From contig JASJCY010000066.1 in NCBI GenBank assembly GCA_030065825.1, positions 1 to 49,048 on the forward strand: 49,048 nucleotides of DNA, written 5' to 3'. Under the pieces are notes generated by a model. It was not told the DNA's origin. It saw only the letters and a program-made list of their open reading frames with translations, and did no database searches. Position 1 is the stretch's first letter. Each line of letters begins with the position of its first letter. This DNA comes from Nostocaceae cyanobacterium. GTDB lineage: Bacteria > Cyanobacteriota > Cyanobacteriia > Cyanobacteriales > Nostocaceae. Made by a program: the position numbers and the translations under genes. Shown piece by piece: positions 8,650 to 17,988 of this stretch.

Positions 8650-8686
8650 AAAGCAGATGAAACAATTGAATATGGGAACGCCAACA

Positions 8687-8713
8687 GCCTTCATCTCGCC
8701 TTGGGATGAAGGC
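8687..8713 (+). terminator. Hairpin downstream of nblA
   Basis: GCCTTCATC (8687-8695) and GATGAAGGC (8705-8713) form a perfect 9-bp stem with a 9-nt loop, 37 bp after the nblA stop. AATTCTATTATTTG follows; it is T-rich but not a clean T-run. It is a likely terminator or an mRNA-stabilising element. Confidence 0.6.
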
Positions 8714-8787
8714 AATTCTATTATTTGTCTAAATGGGGAGCATATCTATGTAGGTTGGTAATGGGTAATGGGTAATGGGTAATCACA

Positions 8788-8947
8788 CATCTTGCACCTG
8801 GGTCAGAAACCGGGTTTACCCTCGAATATTGACCTGTCAAAACCTTAATTTTGGGTTTATAAACCCCGGCAGTCGCTTTAAGTCGGGGAACCCGACCAAC
8901 GCGCTGCCTCGCTTTCTCTATGCTTGTTGCAAATGCTGCAAGATATG
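8788..8947. repeat. MITE-like repeat, CATCTTGCA family, copy 2
   Basis: About 160 bp, with ends CATCTTGCA / TGCAAGATATG and the internal GTCAGAAACCGGGTTTA as in copy 1. It is longer because of a GC-rich insert at about 8870-8920 (GTCGCTTTAAGTCGGGGAAC and following). A piece of that insert recurs near 1180-1215. Confidence 0.7.
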
Positions 8948-9225
8948 GGTAATGGGTATGACCAATGATCCTTAATCCAAGCATTATCAAGGTATGTGGG
9001 GAAATATTACAGATTATTGCTTTGTTTTTAATTATCGAGACTAAGGTAACAATCATCTTTTATGTTCGATATTGTCCGATGACCACCAGTTAGGTGGTAA
9101 TCAAAAAGTCGAATGCCCTGTGTGCAAATATTTTGCATTCAGATGTTGGAATGGCACTCTAAACATTTTGGTTAGAGCTTTGCAGGCAACTGACTTCGCC
9201 TTTCAAAAGGATGCCATAGTTATTG

Positions 9226-9247
9226 ATTCAAGTAGAAATGCTTGAAT
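9226..9247. promoter_or_regulatory. Inverted repeat in the cpeBA promoter (candidate operator)
   Basis: ATTCAAG-N8-CTTGAAT is a perfect 7-bp inverted repeat. It lies about 15 bp upstream of a -10-like TAATCT (9261-9266) and so over the expected -35 position. The cpeB ATG follows about 60 bp later, behind AAGGAGAG. Such a dyad over a poor -35 fits an activator-dependent promoter. CpeR, encoded in this window, is the known activator of phycoerythrin genes, but binding here is inference. Confidence 0.4.
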
Positions 9248-9259
9248 TGTTTAACTTAA

Positions 9260-9868
<609 letters not shown>

Positions 9869-9936
9869 TTACTAACAGCTTTAGTGCTATTAGCCATTTC
9901 CTTAAGGCTATAAGGCTAAAAGCGATTAGCTATTAG

Positions 9937-10482
<546 letters not shown>

Positions 10483-10503
10483 TAATTGATTTTGTAGTCC
10501 CTA

Positions 10504-10528
10504 ATATCTAATTACAATTAGGTATTTT
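10504..10528 (+). terminator. Terminator-like hairpin after cpeBA
   Basis: ATATCTAATT and AATTAGGTAT form an AT-rich stem with one G-T pair and a tiny loop, followed by TTTT. It lies 21 bp after the cpeA stop. It probably reduces read-through into cpeYZ, giving the abundant cpeBA message and a scarcer lyase message. Confidence 0.55.
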
Positions 10529-10635
10529 ACACCTGGGGATTCTGAGGACAGTGCTTGGCTAATGGCTTAAGTATTGCTCTGAGAGTTCCCAGGTTTGCTG
10601 TGAATAGTAATTTGTAATTGCTAATTGGTAATTGA

Positions 10636-10738
10636 TATAGCAATCCCAAATCATTTGTGAGAAATAAGATCCCCGACTTCTGGGAGAAGTCGGGGATCTG
10701 GGGGGAGCAATTCTCACAATTCAAATAGGATTGCTATA
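10636..10738. repeat. TATAGCAATCC palindromic element, copy 1
   Basis: A 103-bp element with ends TATAGCAATCC / GGATTGCTATA. It has an inner hairpin, GATCCCCGACTTCT and AGAAGTCGGGGATC, around a GGG loop. It is almost identical to 10890-10992. Confidence 0.85.
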
Positions 10739-10754
10739 ATTGATAATTGATAAT

Positions 10755-10848
10755 AGACATCTGGTGGAAAAGAATGTTCCAGACGTTGCAATGCAACGTC
10801 TGGAACAAGGGTTTTGGACAATGCATATTTAATTTTCACCAGATGTCT
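10755..10848. repeat. AGACATCTGG palindromic element, copy 1
   Basis: A 94-bp element with ends AGACATCTGGTG / CACCAGATGTCT and an inner hairpin, TTCCAGACGTTGCA and TGCAACGTCTGGAA. An inverted copy is at 29227-29322. Flanking GATAAT/AATTGATAAT could be a target duplication but lies in repeat sequence, so this is unclear. Confidence 0.85.
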
Positions 10849-10889
10849 AATTGATAATTGGTAATTGGTAATTGGTAATTGGTAATTGA

Positions 10890-10992
10890 TATAGCAATCC
10901 CAAATCATTTGTGAGAAATAAGATCCCCGACTTCTGGGAGAAGTCGGGGATCTGGAGGGAGCAATTCTCACAATTCAAATAGGATTGCTGTA
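10890..10992. repeat. TATAGCAATCC palindromic element, copy 2
   Basis: A 103-bp direct copy of 10636-10738 at a 254-bp offset, with only a few substitutions visible (for example the right end reads GGATTGCTGTA). Confidence 0.85.
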
Positions 10993-11110
10993 ATTGGTAA
11001 TTGATAATTGGTAATTGGTAATTGGTAATTGGTAATTGGTAATTGGTAATTGGTAATTGGTAATTGGTAATTGATAATTGGTAATTGGTAATTTATAATT
11101 GGTAATTGGT
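10993..11110. repeat. Heptanucleotide tandem repeat (AATTGGT)
   Basis: About 15 units of the 7-bp motif, with occasional AATTGAT variants. The same motif reads as ATTACCA in the opposite orientation at 29734-29826. Confidence 0.9.
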
Positions 11111-11203
11111 GAATAAATTACCAACTATTGTAAAATAACTCTAGAAGCTTAGACGCAATCGCAAGTTTGATTGTGGGATAGTTAAAGATTAACAACCAAT
11201 TTT

Positions 11204-12484
11204 ATGGATAAACGCTTTTTCAAGCTATTTAATCTTACCGAAGAAGAGGCGATCGCTCTGTTAGATACTCCTTTAGATCAACTGGGAGAAAATGACTCTC
11301 GCTACGTCGCAGCTTCCCATTTAATCAACTTCCCCACAGAGGCTTCTATTAATGCTCTCATGAGGGCAGTACAAAATACTGATCCGACATTAGATAATCG
11401 GATTGTACGCAGAAAATCCGTAGAATCACTGGGAAGATTACAAGCCACCCAAGCATTGCCTGTAATTAGAACTTGTCTGGCAGATGAAGATTGCTACACT
11501 GTAGAAAATGCTGTTTGGGCAATTGGTGAAATTGGTACTCAACAGGAAGATATATTGTCAGAAATTTCCCAATTGTTGGATAAACCACAGCAAACCTATC
11601 GGGTGATTATTCATACCCTAGCAAAATTAGATTATAAACCAGCCCTGGAGCGTATTCGTAAATTTGTAGACTCCGATGACAAAACAATAGCCAGTGCAGC
11701 CATCGCTACAATTTGTCGGTTAAGTGGGGATTATTCCTCTATGGACAAAGTAGTTGCTTTTCTGGAACACCCCAATGTATATACTCGTCGGCTATCGATT
11801 CAAGATTTAATTGATGCCAAATACTATGATGCCATTCCCGCAATTGCTAAATCTCCAGTATCCCTAGTCTTTCGACTGCGGGGAATTCGCATGTTAGCAG
11901 AACTTGGGGTTCCCGATGGCAAAATTTCCTTTGCAGATATTGAACCCTCTTTAGATAAAGTGATTAGAGATCGTCCCCAAGACTTGACTTTAGTGCATGA
12001 ATATGATATGGTTCCAACCCTGGAATTTGCCATCCGCGAACTATACGACACTGATTTTGGACGCTGTTACTTAGGGACTCAAACTTTACTAGATGTATAT
12101 CCTGAGGTTGCTGGGGAAGCGTTGATGGCAACTTATGCCCAAGAAGCACATAATGACTATGGGGCACATTATCATGTAATGAAACTGCTGGGATGGCTTA
12201 AATATGCTCCAGGCTATGATTTGCTGGTGGAAGCTTTATATAACCGGGAACCTCAATTTCAAAAATCCCGGACAGCAGCAGCCATTGCTCTGGGTGAACT
12301 TGGAGATAAACGAGCTATTCGGGATTTAAAAGTTTGCTTGGAAACGAAAATCTGGGATTTAAAATATGCTGCTTTGATGGCTTTAGAAAAACTAGGTGAC
12401 ACCAGTGGTTACAAAATTGCTGCTAATGACCAAGATTGGTTGATTCGGGAAAAAGCAAAACAACAATTAAAAATTAAAAATTGA
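11204..12484 (+). CDS. cpeY: CpeY phycoerythrobilin lyase (HEAT-repeat, E/F type)
   Basis: The 426-aa product begins MDKRFFKLFNLTEEEAIALL. It is built of HEAT/PBS-lyase repeats, clearest at about residues 60-180 (VENAVWAIGEIG) and 350-425 (KSRTAAAIALGELGDKRAI). Length and sequence match CpeY, the E/F-type lyase that attaches phycoerythrobilin to Cys82 of CpeA, with CpeZ assisting. It lies 720 bp behind cpeA on the same strand and 126 bp ahead of cpeZ. No clear ribosome-binding site is seen before the ATG. Expression may come from read-through past the cpeBA terminator or from its own promoter. Confidence 0.94.
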   Translation: MDKRFFKLFNLTEEEAIALLDTPLDQLGENDSRYVAASHLINFPTEASINALMRAVQNTDPTLDNRIVRRKSVESLGRLQATQALPVIRTCLADEDCYTVENAVWAIGEIGTQQEDILSEISQLLDKPQQTYRVIIHTLAKLDYKPALERIRKFVDSDDKTIASAAIATICRLSGDYSSMDKVVAFLEHPNVYTRRLSIQDLIDAKYYDAIPAIAKSPVSLVFRLRGIRMLAELGVPDGKISFADIEPSLDKVIRDRPQDLTLVHEYDMVPTLEFAIRELYDTDFGRCYLGTQTLLDVYPEVAGEALMATYAQEAHNDYGAHYHVMKLLGWLKYAPGYDLLVEALYNREPQFQKSRTAAAIALGELGDKRAIRDLKVCLETKIWDLKYAALMALEKLGDTSGYKIAANDQDWLIREKAKQQLKIKN

Positions 12485-12610
12485 CAACTTTTGGGTGCAA
12501 GCTTTGCGCCCCTACAAATTCTCAACTTCGTGCCTTTGTGCCTTTAGGTCTTATTATAATTCCTGGGCGCAAGCTTTGCACCCCTACAAAACTTTTCAAC
12601 CCTCAATTAT
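12485..12610. repeat. Two GGGNGCAAGCTTTGC hairpin units between cpeY and cpeZ
   Basis: Two near-identical units (about 12490-12518 and 12562-12592) read GGGYGCAAGCTTTGCRCCCCTACAA. Each folds as a short hairpin around AAGCTT. A related hairpin, GGGCGCAA/TTGCGCCC, is at 41083-41101. They may affect the cpeY/cpeZ message ratio. Confidence 0.6.
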
Positions 12611-13219
12611 ATGACTCAAGACACACTTTTTCAACAACTAAAACACCCAAATCCCAATCTCCGAGAAAGAGCTATGTGGGAAATTGTAGATACCCGAGAT
12701 GAAACAACTATTTCTCGATTAATGGATATTTTGGATGATGAAGATGTAGTCTATAGACGAGCAGCGGTAAAAACCCTGGGTGCTATTGGAACTGATGCTA
12801 CTCCCCTGATAGTTGAATCTTTACTGAATAGCGACAATGTTACTGTTCGAGGTAGTTGTGCTAAAGCCCTGGCACAAATTGCTGTTAACTATCGAGATGT
12901 TCCTTTCCCAGTTGAAGGCTTACAAGGTTTAAAAGCTTCTCTCAATGACCCTAATCCCGTGGTTCATATCGCATCAGCCATGGCTTTAGGGGAGGTAGGC
13001 GCTCCTGCTTTTGATATTTTAGCAGAGGCACTGAGTACAACCGACAACTTAGGATTAGCAGTGGCGATTGTCAATGGACTGGCGTCTATTGGTGATGAAC
13101 AGGCAAGAGAAGTGCTGACACAATTAATCAACGATGAATCTGTGGATACTTACGTGCGAGAAACAGCTACTAGTGCTTTATCTAGGTTAGAACTGGTAAT
13201 GAAAAATCAACCAAGATAA
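12611..13219 (+). CDS. cpeZ: CpeZ, partner of CpeY (HEAT-repeat)
   Basis: The 202-aa product consists mainly of HEAT-like repeats (VYRRAAVKTLGAIGTDATPL; VTVRGSCAKALAQIA; VVHIASAMALGEVG). It matches CpeZ in length and position after cpeY. CpeZ is known to act as a chaperone-like partner that improves CpeY-dependent chromophorylation and stabilises phycoerythrin. The start is ATG with no strong ribosome-binding site. This is likely the last gene of the cpeBA-YZ transcription unit. Confidence 0.93.
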   Translation: MTQDTLFQQLKHPNPNLRERAMWEIVDTRDETTISRLMDILDDEDVVYRRAAVKTLGAIGTDATPLIVESLLNSDNVTVRGSCAKALAQIAVNYRDVPFPVEGLQGLKASLNDPNPVVHIASAMALGEVGAPAFDILAEALSTTDNLGLAVAIVNGLASIGDEQAREVLTQLINDESVDTYVRETATSALSRLELVMKNQPR

Positions 13220-13228
13220 TCCTTAAAT

Positions 13229-13330
13229 ATGGCAGATATTCAAGGAGCAATTGAAATCGCAGTGTCAGCCCATAAAGGACTGGAAAGGTATCACCGAGCT
13301 TGGCTGCGTCTAAGTGGTATCTATGAGTGA
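13229..13330 (+). pseudogene. Short orphan ORF, possible remnant of an HD-domain protein
   Basis: A 33-aa ORF begins MADIQGAIEIAVSAHKG ten bases after cpeZ. The first 17 residues resemble the N-terminus of HD-domain (RelA/SpoT-like) proteins, whose AHKG is normally followed by a YILHPL-type block. That block is absent in all three frames downstream. It is either a truncated relic or a chance ORF. Confidence 0.35.
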
Positions 13331-14083
13331 AAAAGCACAAGCTAAGTCTCAATGAAACAAATTTAACTAGCAAAAGGATTCTTTCCCCCAAACTCTAAAC
13401 CATTGTGCTACCGCAATAGTTTTTCTGGTTCATAAGTGCGAAGTGACAAATTAGCACTTACCGTATACTTAGCTGACACGACTCAAGTATAATCAAAAAT
13501 TATCTTCAAAGCTATTTGGTTCAATAATTTAAATATTTACTCATTTTTTTTCCAATTTTTATCAAAAATATTTTTCATATTAGTCACGCAATTGCGTTGT
13601 TTGATGCTATAGTTAAAAAAAGTAGTTTTGGGCATCCCCTGACCATTCCTCAGTGAAAACAGCCAAAACCCTATTTACTCCGTAGCATCCAACCCAAGAG
13701 TCAAATTTCTCTGACATCTAGAAAGACCAATTTTCACTCCCCCTCCTCATCTTATAATTAGAAGCATTTGACAAAATAGAGTTTATGTGATATGCGAGCA
13801 GCACTATACCCCTAATACTTAAACTTCTATTTTCGCGTTGCATAAATGGGGGATGATTTTAATAGTTATGTGGAATGGGCATCTTGCCCGTTCCTTATAT
13901 TTTCTGGCATCCCACCCATATTCATCCCTTGATTTAGCAATGCCCTATTTTTAAGTTAGAAAGTTTCCCGCTAGAAGAATACTGATTCAGGGACTTGCAA
14001 ATCAAAAAATATAGGGAAATTAGGACGGGCAGGGATGCCCATCCCACAAGAATATGTGGTACGTACACTCATCATTGACCGTT
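13331..14083. other. Intergenic region between convergent cpeZ and cpeF
   Basis: About 750 bp of AT-rich sequence without a supported gene. A GCGTTGCATAAATG-family repeat occupies about 13835-13945. A GGGACTTGCAAAT fragment (about 13991) recurs near 29332. Confidence 0.55.
13835..13945. repeat. GCGTTGCATAAATG-family repeat, copy 1
   Basis: It starts GCGTTGCATAAATG, then GGATGATTTTAATAGTT and GGGCATCTTGCC, and closes with TTTAGCAATGCC. Relatives are at 31422-31720 (expanded), 43162-43295 and, inverted, 48371-48425. Confidence 0.7.
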
Positions 14084-14989
14084 TTACCAATCATCTGCTT
14101 CTGAGGGTTTTTGAATTTGAGCGATCGCCAACTTGATCACCGATTGCACACCTGCTTCTTGTTCCTTGCTTAATGCAGTTTCTAGGGGTTCTATGGCTGT
14201 GGTGTCACGAATTTTCATTAATGCCAAAGCAGCGGATTTACGGCTTTCTGCTTCGGGATGCTCTAGTAGTGGCAAAAGATGGGGAACTGCTGGTTTATAA
14301 GCCAAATTACCCAAAGCAGCTGCGGCTTCGCTGCGGACGCTTTCTGCGGCATCTCCCAAGGCATTAATCAAGATATCAAAGGCTCCAGTTTGGGGGTCAT
14401 CTTGAGCAACTTTAGCGATCGCACCCACCACAGCGGCACGTACTTCATCGGAGTCTGAAGAGAGTGCTTTATACAAATGTTCTTTTGCTTCTGCACCAAT
14501 AAATGCTAATGCCCAAGCTGCATGTCCTTTGATGCTTTCTGGATGTTCTGGCGATTCAAGAATCTTGAGTAATTCTGGTACTGCTGGTTCTCCGGTTCTT
14601 GCCAATGCACCCACGGAAGAACCTTGAACTACGGTGTCTTCATCATTGAGGAAAGCATGGACTAATGTGGGAATAGCTTTAGGATCGGCAATCAGAGTTA
14701 AGGTTTTAGCACAGGCTCTTCTGACAACTGGATTGGGGTGATTTGCGAGTGCTTCTAATAATACTGGAGTTGCTCCTTCGCCAATATCTCCCAATGTTTC
14801 TGCGATCCTTAACCTAGTCATACCCCGGGAATCGGCAAAACTCTCTACCATTCGCTTGATTAATTGCCGATCGTTGGTGTCAAAGGTGTGGAGGGTGATT
14901 TGTTCGTTGACTGTGCTAATTAAGGCATCTGTCTCTGCCTGTGCTTGCAAAATTGCATCATCCCCAGATTGAGTTGCAGAGTTAATCAT
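14084..14989 (-). CDS. cpeF: CpeF bilin lyase (HEAT-repeat)
   Basis: The 301-aa product is composed of HEAT/PBS-lyase repeats (RLRIAETLGDIGEGATPVL; VVRRACAKTLTLIADPKAIP; VRAAVVGAIAKVA; VRSEAAAALGNLAYKPAVP). Length and position near cpeR fit CpeF, the lyase needed for the doubly linked phycoerythrobilin at Cys50/Cys61 of CpeB. The frame opens at TTG 15004, but the ATG at 14989 gives the family-like start MINSATQSGDDAIL. An ATTACCT repeat block separates it from orf79. CpeF versus another MpeV/CpcE-like HEAT lyase is inferred from context and length. Confidence 0.8.
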   Translation of the reverse strand: MINSATQSGDDAILQAQAETDALISTVNEQITLHTFDTNDRQLIKRMVESFADSRGMTRLRIAETLGDIGEGATPVLLEALANHPNPVVRRACAKTLTLIADPKAIPTLVHAFLNDEDTVVQGSSVGALARTGEPAVPELLKILESPEHPESIKGHAAWALAFIGAEAKEHLYKALSSDSDEVRAAVVGAIAKVAQDDPQTGAFDILINALGDAAESVRSEAAAALGNLAYKPAVPHLLPLLEHPEAESRKSAALALMKIRDTTAIEPLETALSKEQEAGVQSVIKLAIAQIQKPSEADDW

Positions 14990-15002
14990 ATTACCAATTA
15001 CC

Positions 15003-15083
15003 AATTACCTATTACCTATTACCTATTACCTATTACCTATTACCTATTACCTATTACCTATTACCTATTACCTATTACCTAAT
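15003..15083. repeat. Heptanucleotide tandem repeat (ATTACCT)
   Basis: About 11 units of a 7-bp motif fill the gap between orf79 and cpeF. The block sits in the cpeF leader and overlaps the last codons region of orf79. Confidence 0.9.
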
Positions 15084-15318
15084 TACTTGTAGTTAAAGCA
15101 GCCTGTTGTTGACGGAGTTCATTAATTACTCCATCAATTTTGGCAAGTTCTGGTTCAAGTTGAGCCATAACAGCGGATTTTGACAATTTAGCTTTTTTCC
15201 CTGCTTCCATGGTGTCGTTAAGCAGACGTTCTCGATATTGCTCGAATTCTGCAATTACTTCTGCTAGTTCTTGAGCATTTACTGGCTTAGTTGTTGTAGT
15301 CTCTGTGGATTCAGTCAT
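15079..15318 (-). CDS. Small conserved-looking protein (orf79) between cpeR and cpeF
   Basis: A 79-aa, charged, mostly helical protein without Cys, His or a membrane segment. A Thr-rich N-terminus is followed by two predicted helices (ELAEVIAEFEQYRERLL; PELAKIDGVINELRQQQA), suggesting a helical hairpin or coiled coil. AAGGA lies 9-10 bases before the ATG. It sits between cpeR and cpeF on the same strand, so it probably belongs to the phycoerythrin regulon. I do not recognise the family. A role as lyase partner, chaperone or adaptor is speculation. Confidence 0.7.
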   Translation of the reverse strand: MTESTETTTTKPVNAQELAEVIAEFEQYRERLLNDTMEAGKKAKLSKSAVMAQLEPELAKIDGVINELRQQQAALTTSN

Positions 15319-15441
15319 ATTTTTTATTCCTTAAAATGCTTACTTTTGATTTGTTTTGTTACTGATTACGATCTTCTCAGATCAGGTCACCATCTGACAA
15401 ATCTTTTTGATGAATATTTTTTCATCAATCTTCATCAATCA

Positions 15442-15759
15442 TCAAAAACTCTGATCGAATCTTGTATGAAAGCTACCATATTTAATCCAGTATTGCTTGA
15501 GGTCATGACAAGGGGTGTGTAAACTAGCTTTAGCTCTATAGAGAATAACTTGACGATGGTCACCCATCCAAATTTTATCAACTGCATCAACTGAAATAAA
15601 AGCTCCTCCTAAAGCTGTAATACACTCCGAAAATCTTTCCACAGCAGCATAGTCTACTGTTTCAAAGATGAAAAAGTTACCCGAACAAATTAAGTGACGG
15701 CTACGAATCCAGCACTGCATTTTTTTTTGAGCTTGTGGGGGCAACATCGCTGCTAACAT
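15442..15759 (-). CDS. cpeR: CpeR, activator of phycoerythrin genes
   Basis: A protein of about 105 aa containing MLPPQAQKKMQCWIRSRHLI and IWMGDHRQVILYRAKASLHTP, which are CpeR landmarks. CpeR is needed for cpeBA transcription in Fremyella and other chromatic acclimators. It is PP2C-like in part but short. The frame opens at a TTG (15771). ATGs at 15759 and 15747 are both plausible, the latter giving the family-like MLPPQAQ. It is the last of the run cpeC, PE linker, cpeS, cpeT, cpeR, matching the Fremyella order. As the distal gene it couples rod-linker expression to cpeBA activation. Confidence 0.93.
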   Translation of the reverse strand: MLAAMLPPQAQKKMQCWIRSRHLICSGNFFIFETVDYAAVERFSECITALGGAFISVDAVDKIWMGDHRQVILYRAKASLHTPCHDLKQYWIKYGSFHTRFDQSF

Positions 15760-15860
15760 AGTTGCTTCCAATGGTTTCTGAATTTACTGATATATTTCAT
15801 ATTTTGTAATTGCTAATTAATATTACATCTAATGAAAAAACATTGAAGGAATTAATCAGC

Positions 15861-16475
15861 TTATACAGGAATTTCGTCGGCAAAACTTTCCTGTTTTTCA
15901 AATTTGAAAGCACCAAATTCGGAACCCCAAACTTGCTGATGGGTGTTAATATCCATCCCTTTATCAAGACTAGTCCAAGTTTGTTCGGTGACTTCAACAT
16001 CACTAACTAAATAAGTCGGACAACCATGACGTTCAATTAAGCAACGATTTCCAGGTTCGACGCTACCACGAAACATTTCACCCTCTCTTTTAAATACCAT
16101 TGAACAGTGATAACGACGTTCCAAACAATCTGGAGTAATGGTTTTAAGAATATCTAATTCACGGGCAGCACCTGCATACATTACAGGGTCATTCAGACTA
16201 TAATTTTCTATATAAATGTATTCACCTTTATCAATTAATCTATGAACTCCTTGACGATAGGGACTCCATAAATCATAATCATATACTTGTTCAGAATAAA
16301 ACCCAATCCCAGAAAAAAAATCAAATGGTAAAGGGCGAAAAAAAATGTGTATATGAGCGAATAATTGAGGATTAGCAAAAGCTTGTTTTTGATTACTAAA
16401 ATCCCCTGCCATCCATTGTGCCAGCGTTATCAAATCACTGACTTTTGACTGATTGTTACTGAGTGATGTTGTCAT
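15861..16475 (-). CDS. cpeT: CpeT, T-type phycobilin lyase
   Basis: The 204-aa product has the CpcT/CpeT fold signature: LAQWMAGDFSNQKQAFANP, HIHIFFRPLPFDFFSGIGFY, RYHCSMVFKREGEMFRGSVE. T-type lyases attach bilin to the Cys153/165-type site of beta subunits, here likely Cys167 of CpeB. The frame extends to a TTG at 16490, but the ATG at 16475 fits the family start (MTTSLSNNQ). It is the fourth gene of the cpeC-type operon, 81 bp behind cpeS. Confidence 0.94.
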   Translation of the reverse strand: MTTSLSNNQSKVSDLITLAQWMAGDFSNQKQAFANPQLFAHIHIFFRPLPFDFFSGIGFYSEQVYDYDLWSPYRQGVHRLIDKGEYIYIENYSLNDPVMYAGAARELDILKTITPDCLERRYHCSMVFKREGEMFRGSVEPGNRCLIERHGCPTYLVSDVEVTEQTWTSLDKGMDINTHQQVWGSEFGAFKFEKQESFADEIPV

Positions 16476-16556
16476 GATGAAAATTACCAAGAATCACGTC
16501 AAAATAAGTGATTTATTAATCAATTAATCTGAAAATATATTGCTTGTAATTGAATA

Positions 16557-17090
16557 TTAAGAACCAGATAATGAACGAATTTCCGAAGCAAAAGAAGCAG
16601 TGACAACTCCCGTACCATTACTAGTCTTAATTAGAGATACCCGACAGCGTAAATTTGGATTGACAAACCAAATTTTTTCTTCTGCTGCTGCTCTGTCATA
16701 TTCAGTTACTAATACAAAAGTGCCATCTTCTGTGAGATGGTAATTACCAGCAGCAGCAACGGTTTCTGCATATCCTTGATCTCGTAGTAATTTACCCCGG
16801 TTTGGGGTGTCAGGATCGGGAACAGGTACTAATATACAGCTCCCCTCAATCACCTCGTTATCATCCCAATCAGATTCTCCTTCCCAACTCATGCGAAAAG
16901 GACTGACTGCTGTGTGCGGATCGATGTCATAGGACTTACAGAGGTCAATAACCCCTTGGTCTTCTGTTGACAGTGCCACAATATCAATGGTGGACTTTAC
17001 TGCTTCAAAATGACTAAAAGCTAGGTGATGAGCGCTGCGTTGCGATCGCCAACGTCCTAGGGAATGTTGCACAAATTCACTAATGTCCAT
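16557..17090 (-). CDS. cpeS: CpeS, S-type phycoerythrobilin lyase
   Basis: The 177-aa product MDISEFVQHSLGRWRSQRSAHHLAF shows the S-type lyase blocks RDQGYAETVAAAGNYHL and LVTEYDRAAAEEKIWFVNPNLR. CpeS attaches phycoerythrobilin to Cys82 of CpeB. It is shorter at the C-terminus than the second S-type lyase at 7164-7781. The start is ATG. It lies 97 bp after the PE linker gene and before cpeT, the usual order. Confidence 0.94.
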   Translation of the reverse strand: MDISEFVQHSLGRWRSQRSAHHLAFSHFEAVKSTIDIVALSTEDQGVIDLCKSYDIDPHTAVSPFRMSWEGESDWDDNEVIEGSCILVPVPDPDTPNRGKLLRDQGYAETVAAAGNYHLTEDGTFVLVTEYDRAAAEEKIWFVNPNLRCRVSLIKTSNGTGVVTASFASEIRSLSGS

Positions 17091-17187
17091 TAATTATTGA
17101 CGATTGCTAGAAAATCAACAGGTTTGTAGAAACATAATGGGCAGTTTTTCCACCCATCATGTCTCTACAACATGAGAGAGTATGGGT

Positions 17188-17946
17188 TTATACTACCTCG
17201 GTAATACTGACAATCTTGCCAGATGTGCGATTAATCCGCTGAATTTGGGGAGTAATATTGCTACCAGAAACTAGATATTCCGTAGTACTACGGCGACGGG
17301 GACTGTCAAATTTAGAACCCGTAACTAGAATCTTGAACATCTTTTCTGTAGCAACATAAGCACCGGGACGCTTACCAGACGTGGGTGGGTTGATTTTGTT
17401 AGCACTGTTGGTAGCAACAGCATAAACTAGCTGAGAATTCTTAACCGCGCTGCTAACTTGAGCATAGCCTCTATCAACAGCAAACATGCGGTTATAAGCT
17501 ACCTGTTTCTGACCAACCTGAGTATTTTCACCACGGTAGTAAGGCACTATATTCTCGCCAAAACTGGCTTGGTACTCCTCGCTATCGATGTAAGAATCAA
17601 TTTCTGCATCATAGCCCTGTGCAACACAGCGGACTATATGCTCGGAAATCTCCTTTTGGTCTTGGGGAGCACGACCAAGCAAATGTTTGAAATTCAATTC
17701 AACAAAGCGATAGGGAGCGCATTTTTCAAAATACCGACTGCGGTAAAAGTCAGATTTTGCTACTGCTCGGACAAAGTCCCGTACCGAGATTTTGCGATCG
17801 CACAATTGGGATTCTGCGACCACCAAGCGTTCGCTTTCCATTACGTGGGGGTTACCCAGAACTTGTCTGTAAACTGCCCGAATAATAGTCTGTATTTCTT
17901 CTACAGAGCTAGTGGACCATAATTCGTATTTATCGGAGTTTGCCAT
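17188..17946 (-). CDS. Phycoerythrin-associated rod linker, CpeD/CpeE type
   Basis: The 252-aa product has a PBS-linker domain at about residues 15-145 (IIRAVYRQVLGNPHVMESER; VELNFKHLLGRAP) and a C-terminal CpcD-like domain (EKMFKILVTGSKFDSPRR ... IQRINRTSGKIVSITEV). It holds together phycoerythrin hexamers in the rod. It lies 42 bp behind cpeC on the same strand. Fremyella has three such linkers (CpeC, D, E); only two are present here, and I cannot decide between CpeD and CpeE from sequence alone. Confidence 0.9.
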   Translation of the reverse strand: MANSDKYELWSTSSVEEIQTIIRAVYRQVLGNPHVMESERLVVAESQLCDRKISVRDFVRAVAKSDFYRSRYFEKCAPYRFVELNFKHLLGRAPQDQKEISEHIVRCVAQGYDAEIDSYIDSEEYQASFGENIVPYYRGENTQVGQKQVAYNRMFAVDRGYAQVSSAVKNSQLVYAVATNSANKINPPTSGKRPGAYVATEKMFKILVTGSKFDSPRRRSTTEYLVSGSNITPQIQRINRTSGKIVSITEVV

Positions 17947-17988
17947 GAACTTCTCCTAAAATTCCTCAATCTCCTCAATTTTCTCGAC

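Larger units (their letters stand above)
10529..11203. other. Repeat-packed cpeA-cpeY gap
   Basis: No gene is seen. The region holds two copies of a 103-bp palindromic element, one 94-bp AGACATCTGG element between them, and long AATTGGT heptamer runs (about 10845-10889 and 10993-11110). About 95 bp of ordinary sequence precedes cpeY. Confidence 0.8.
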
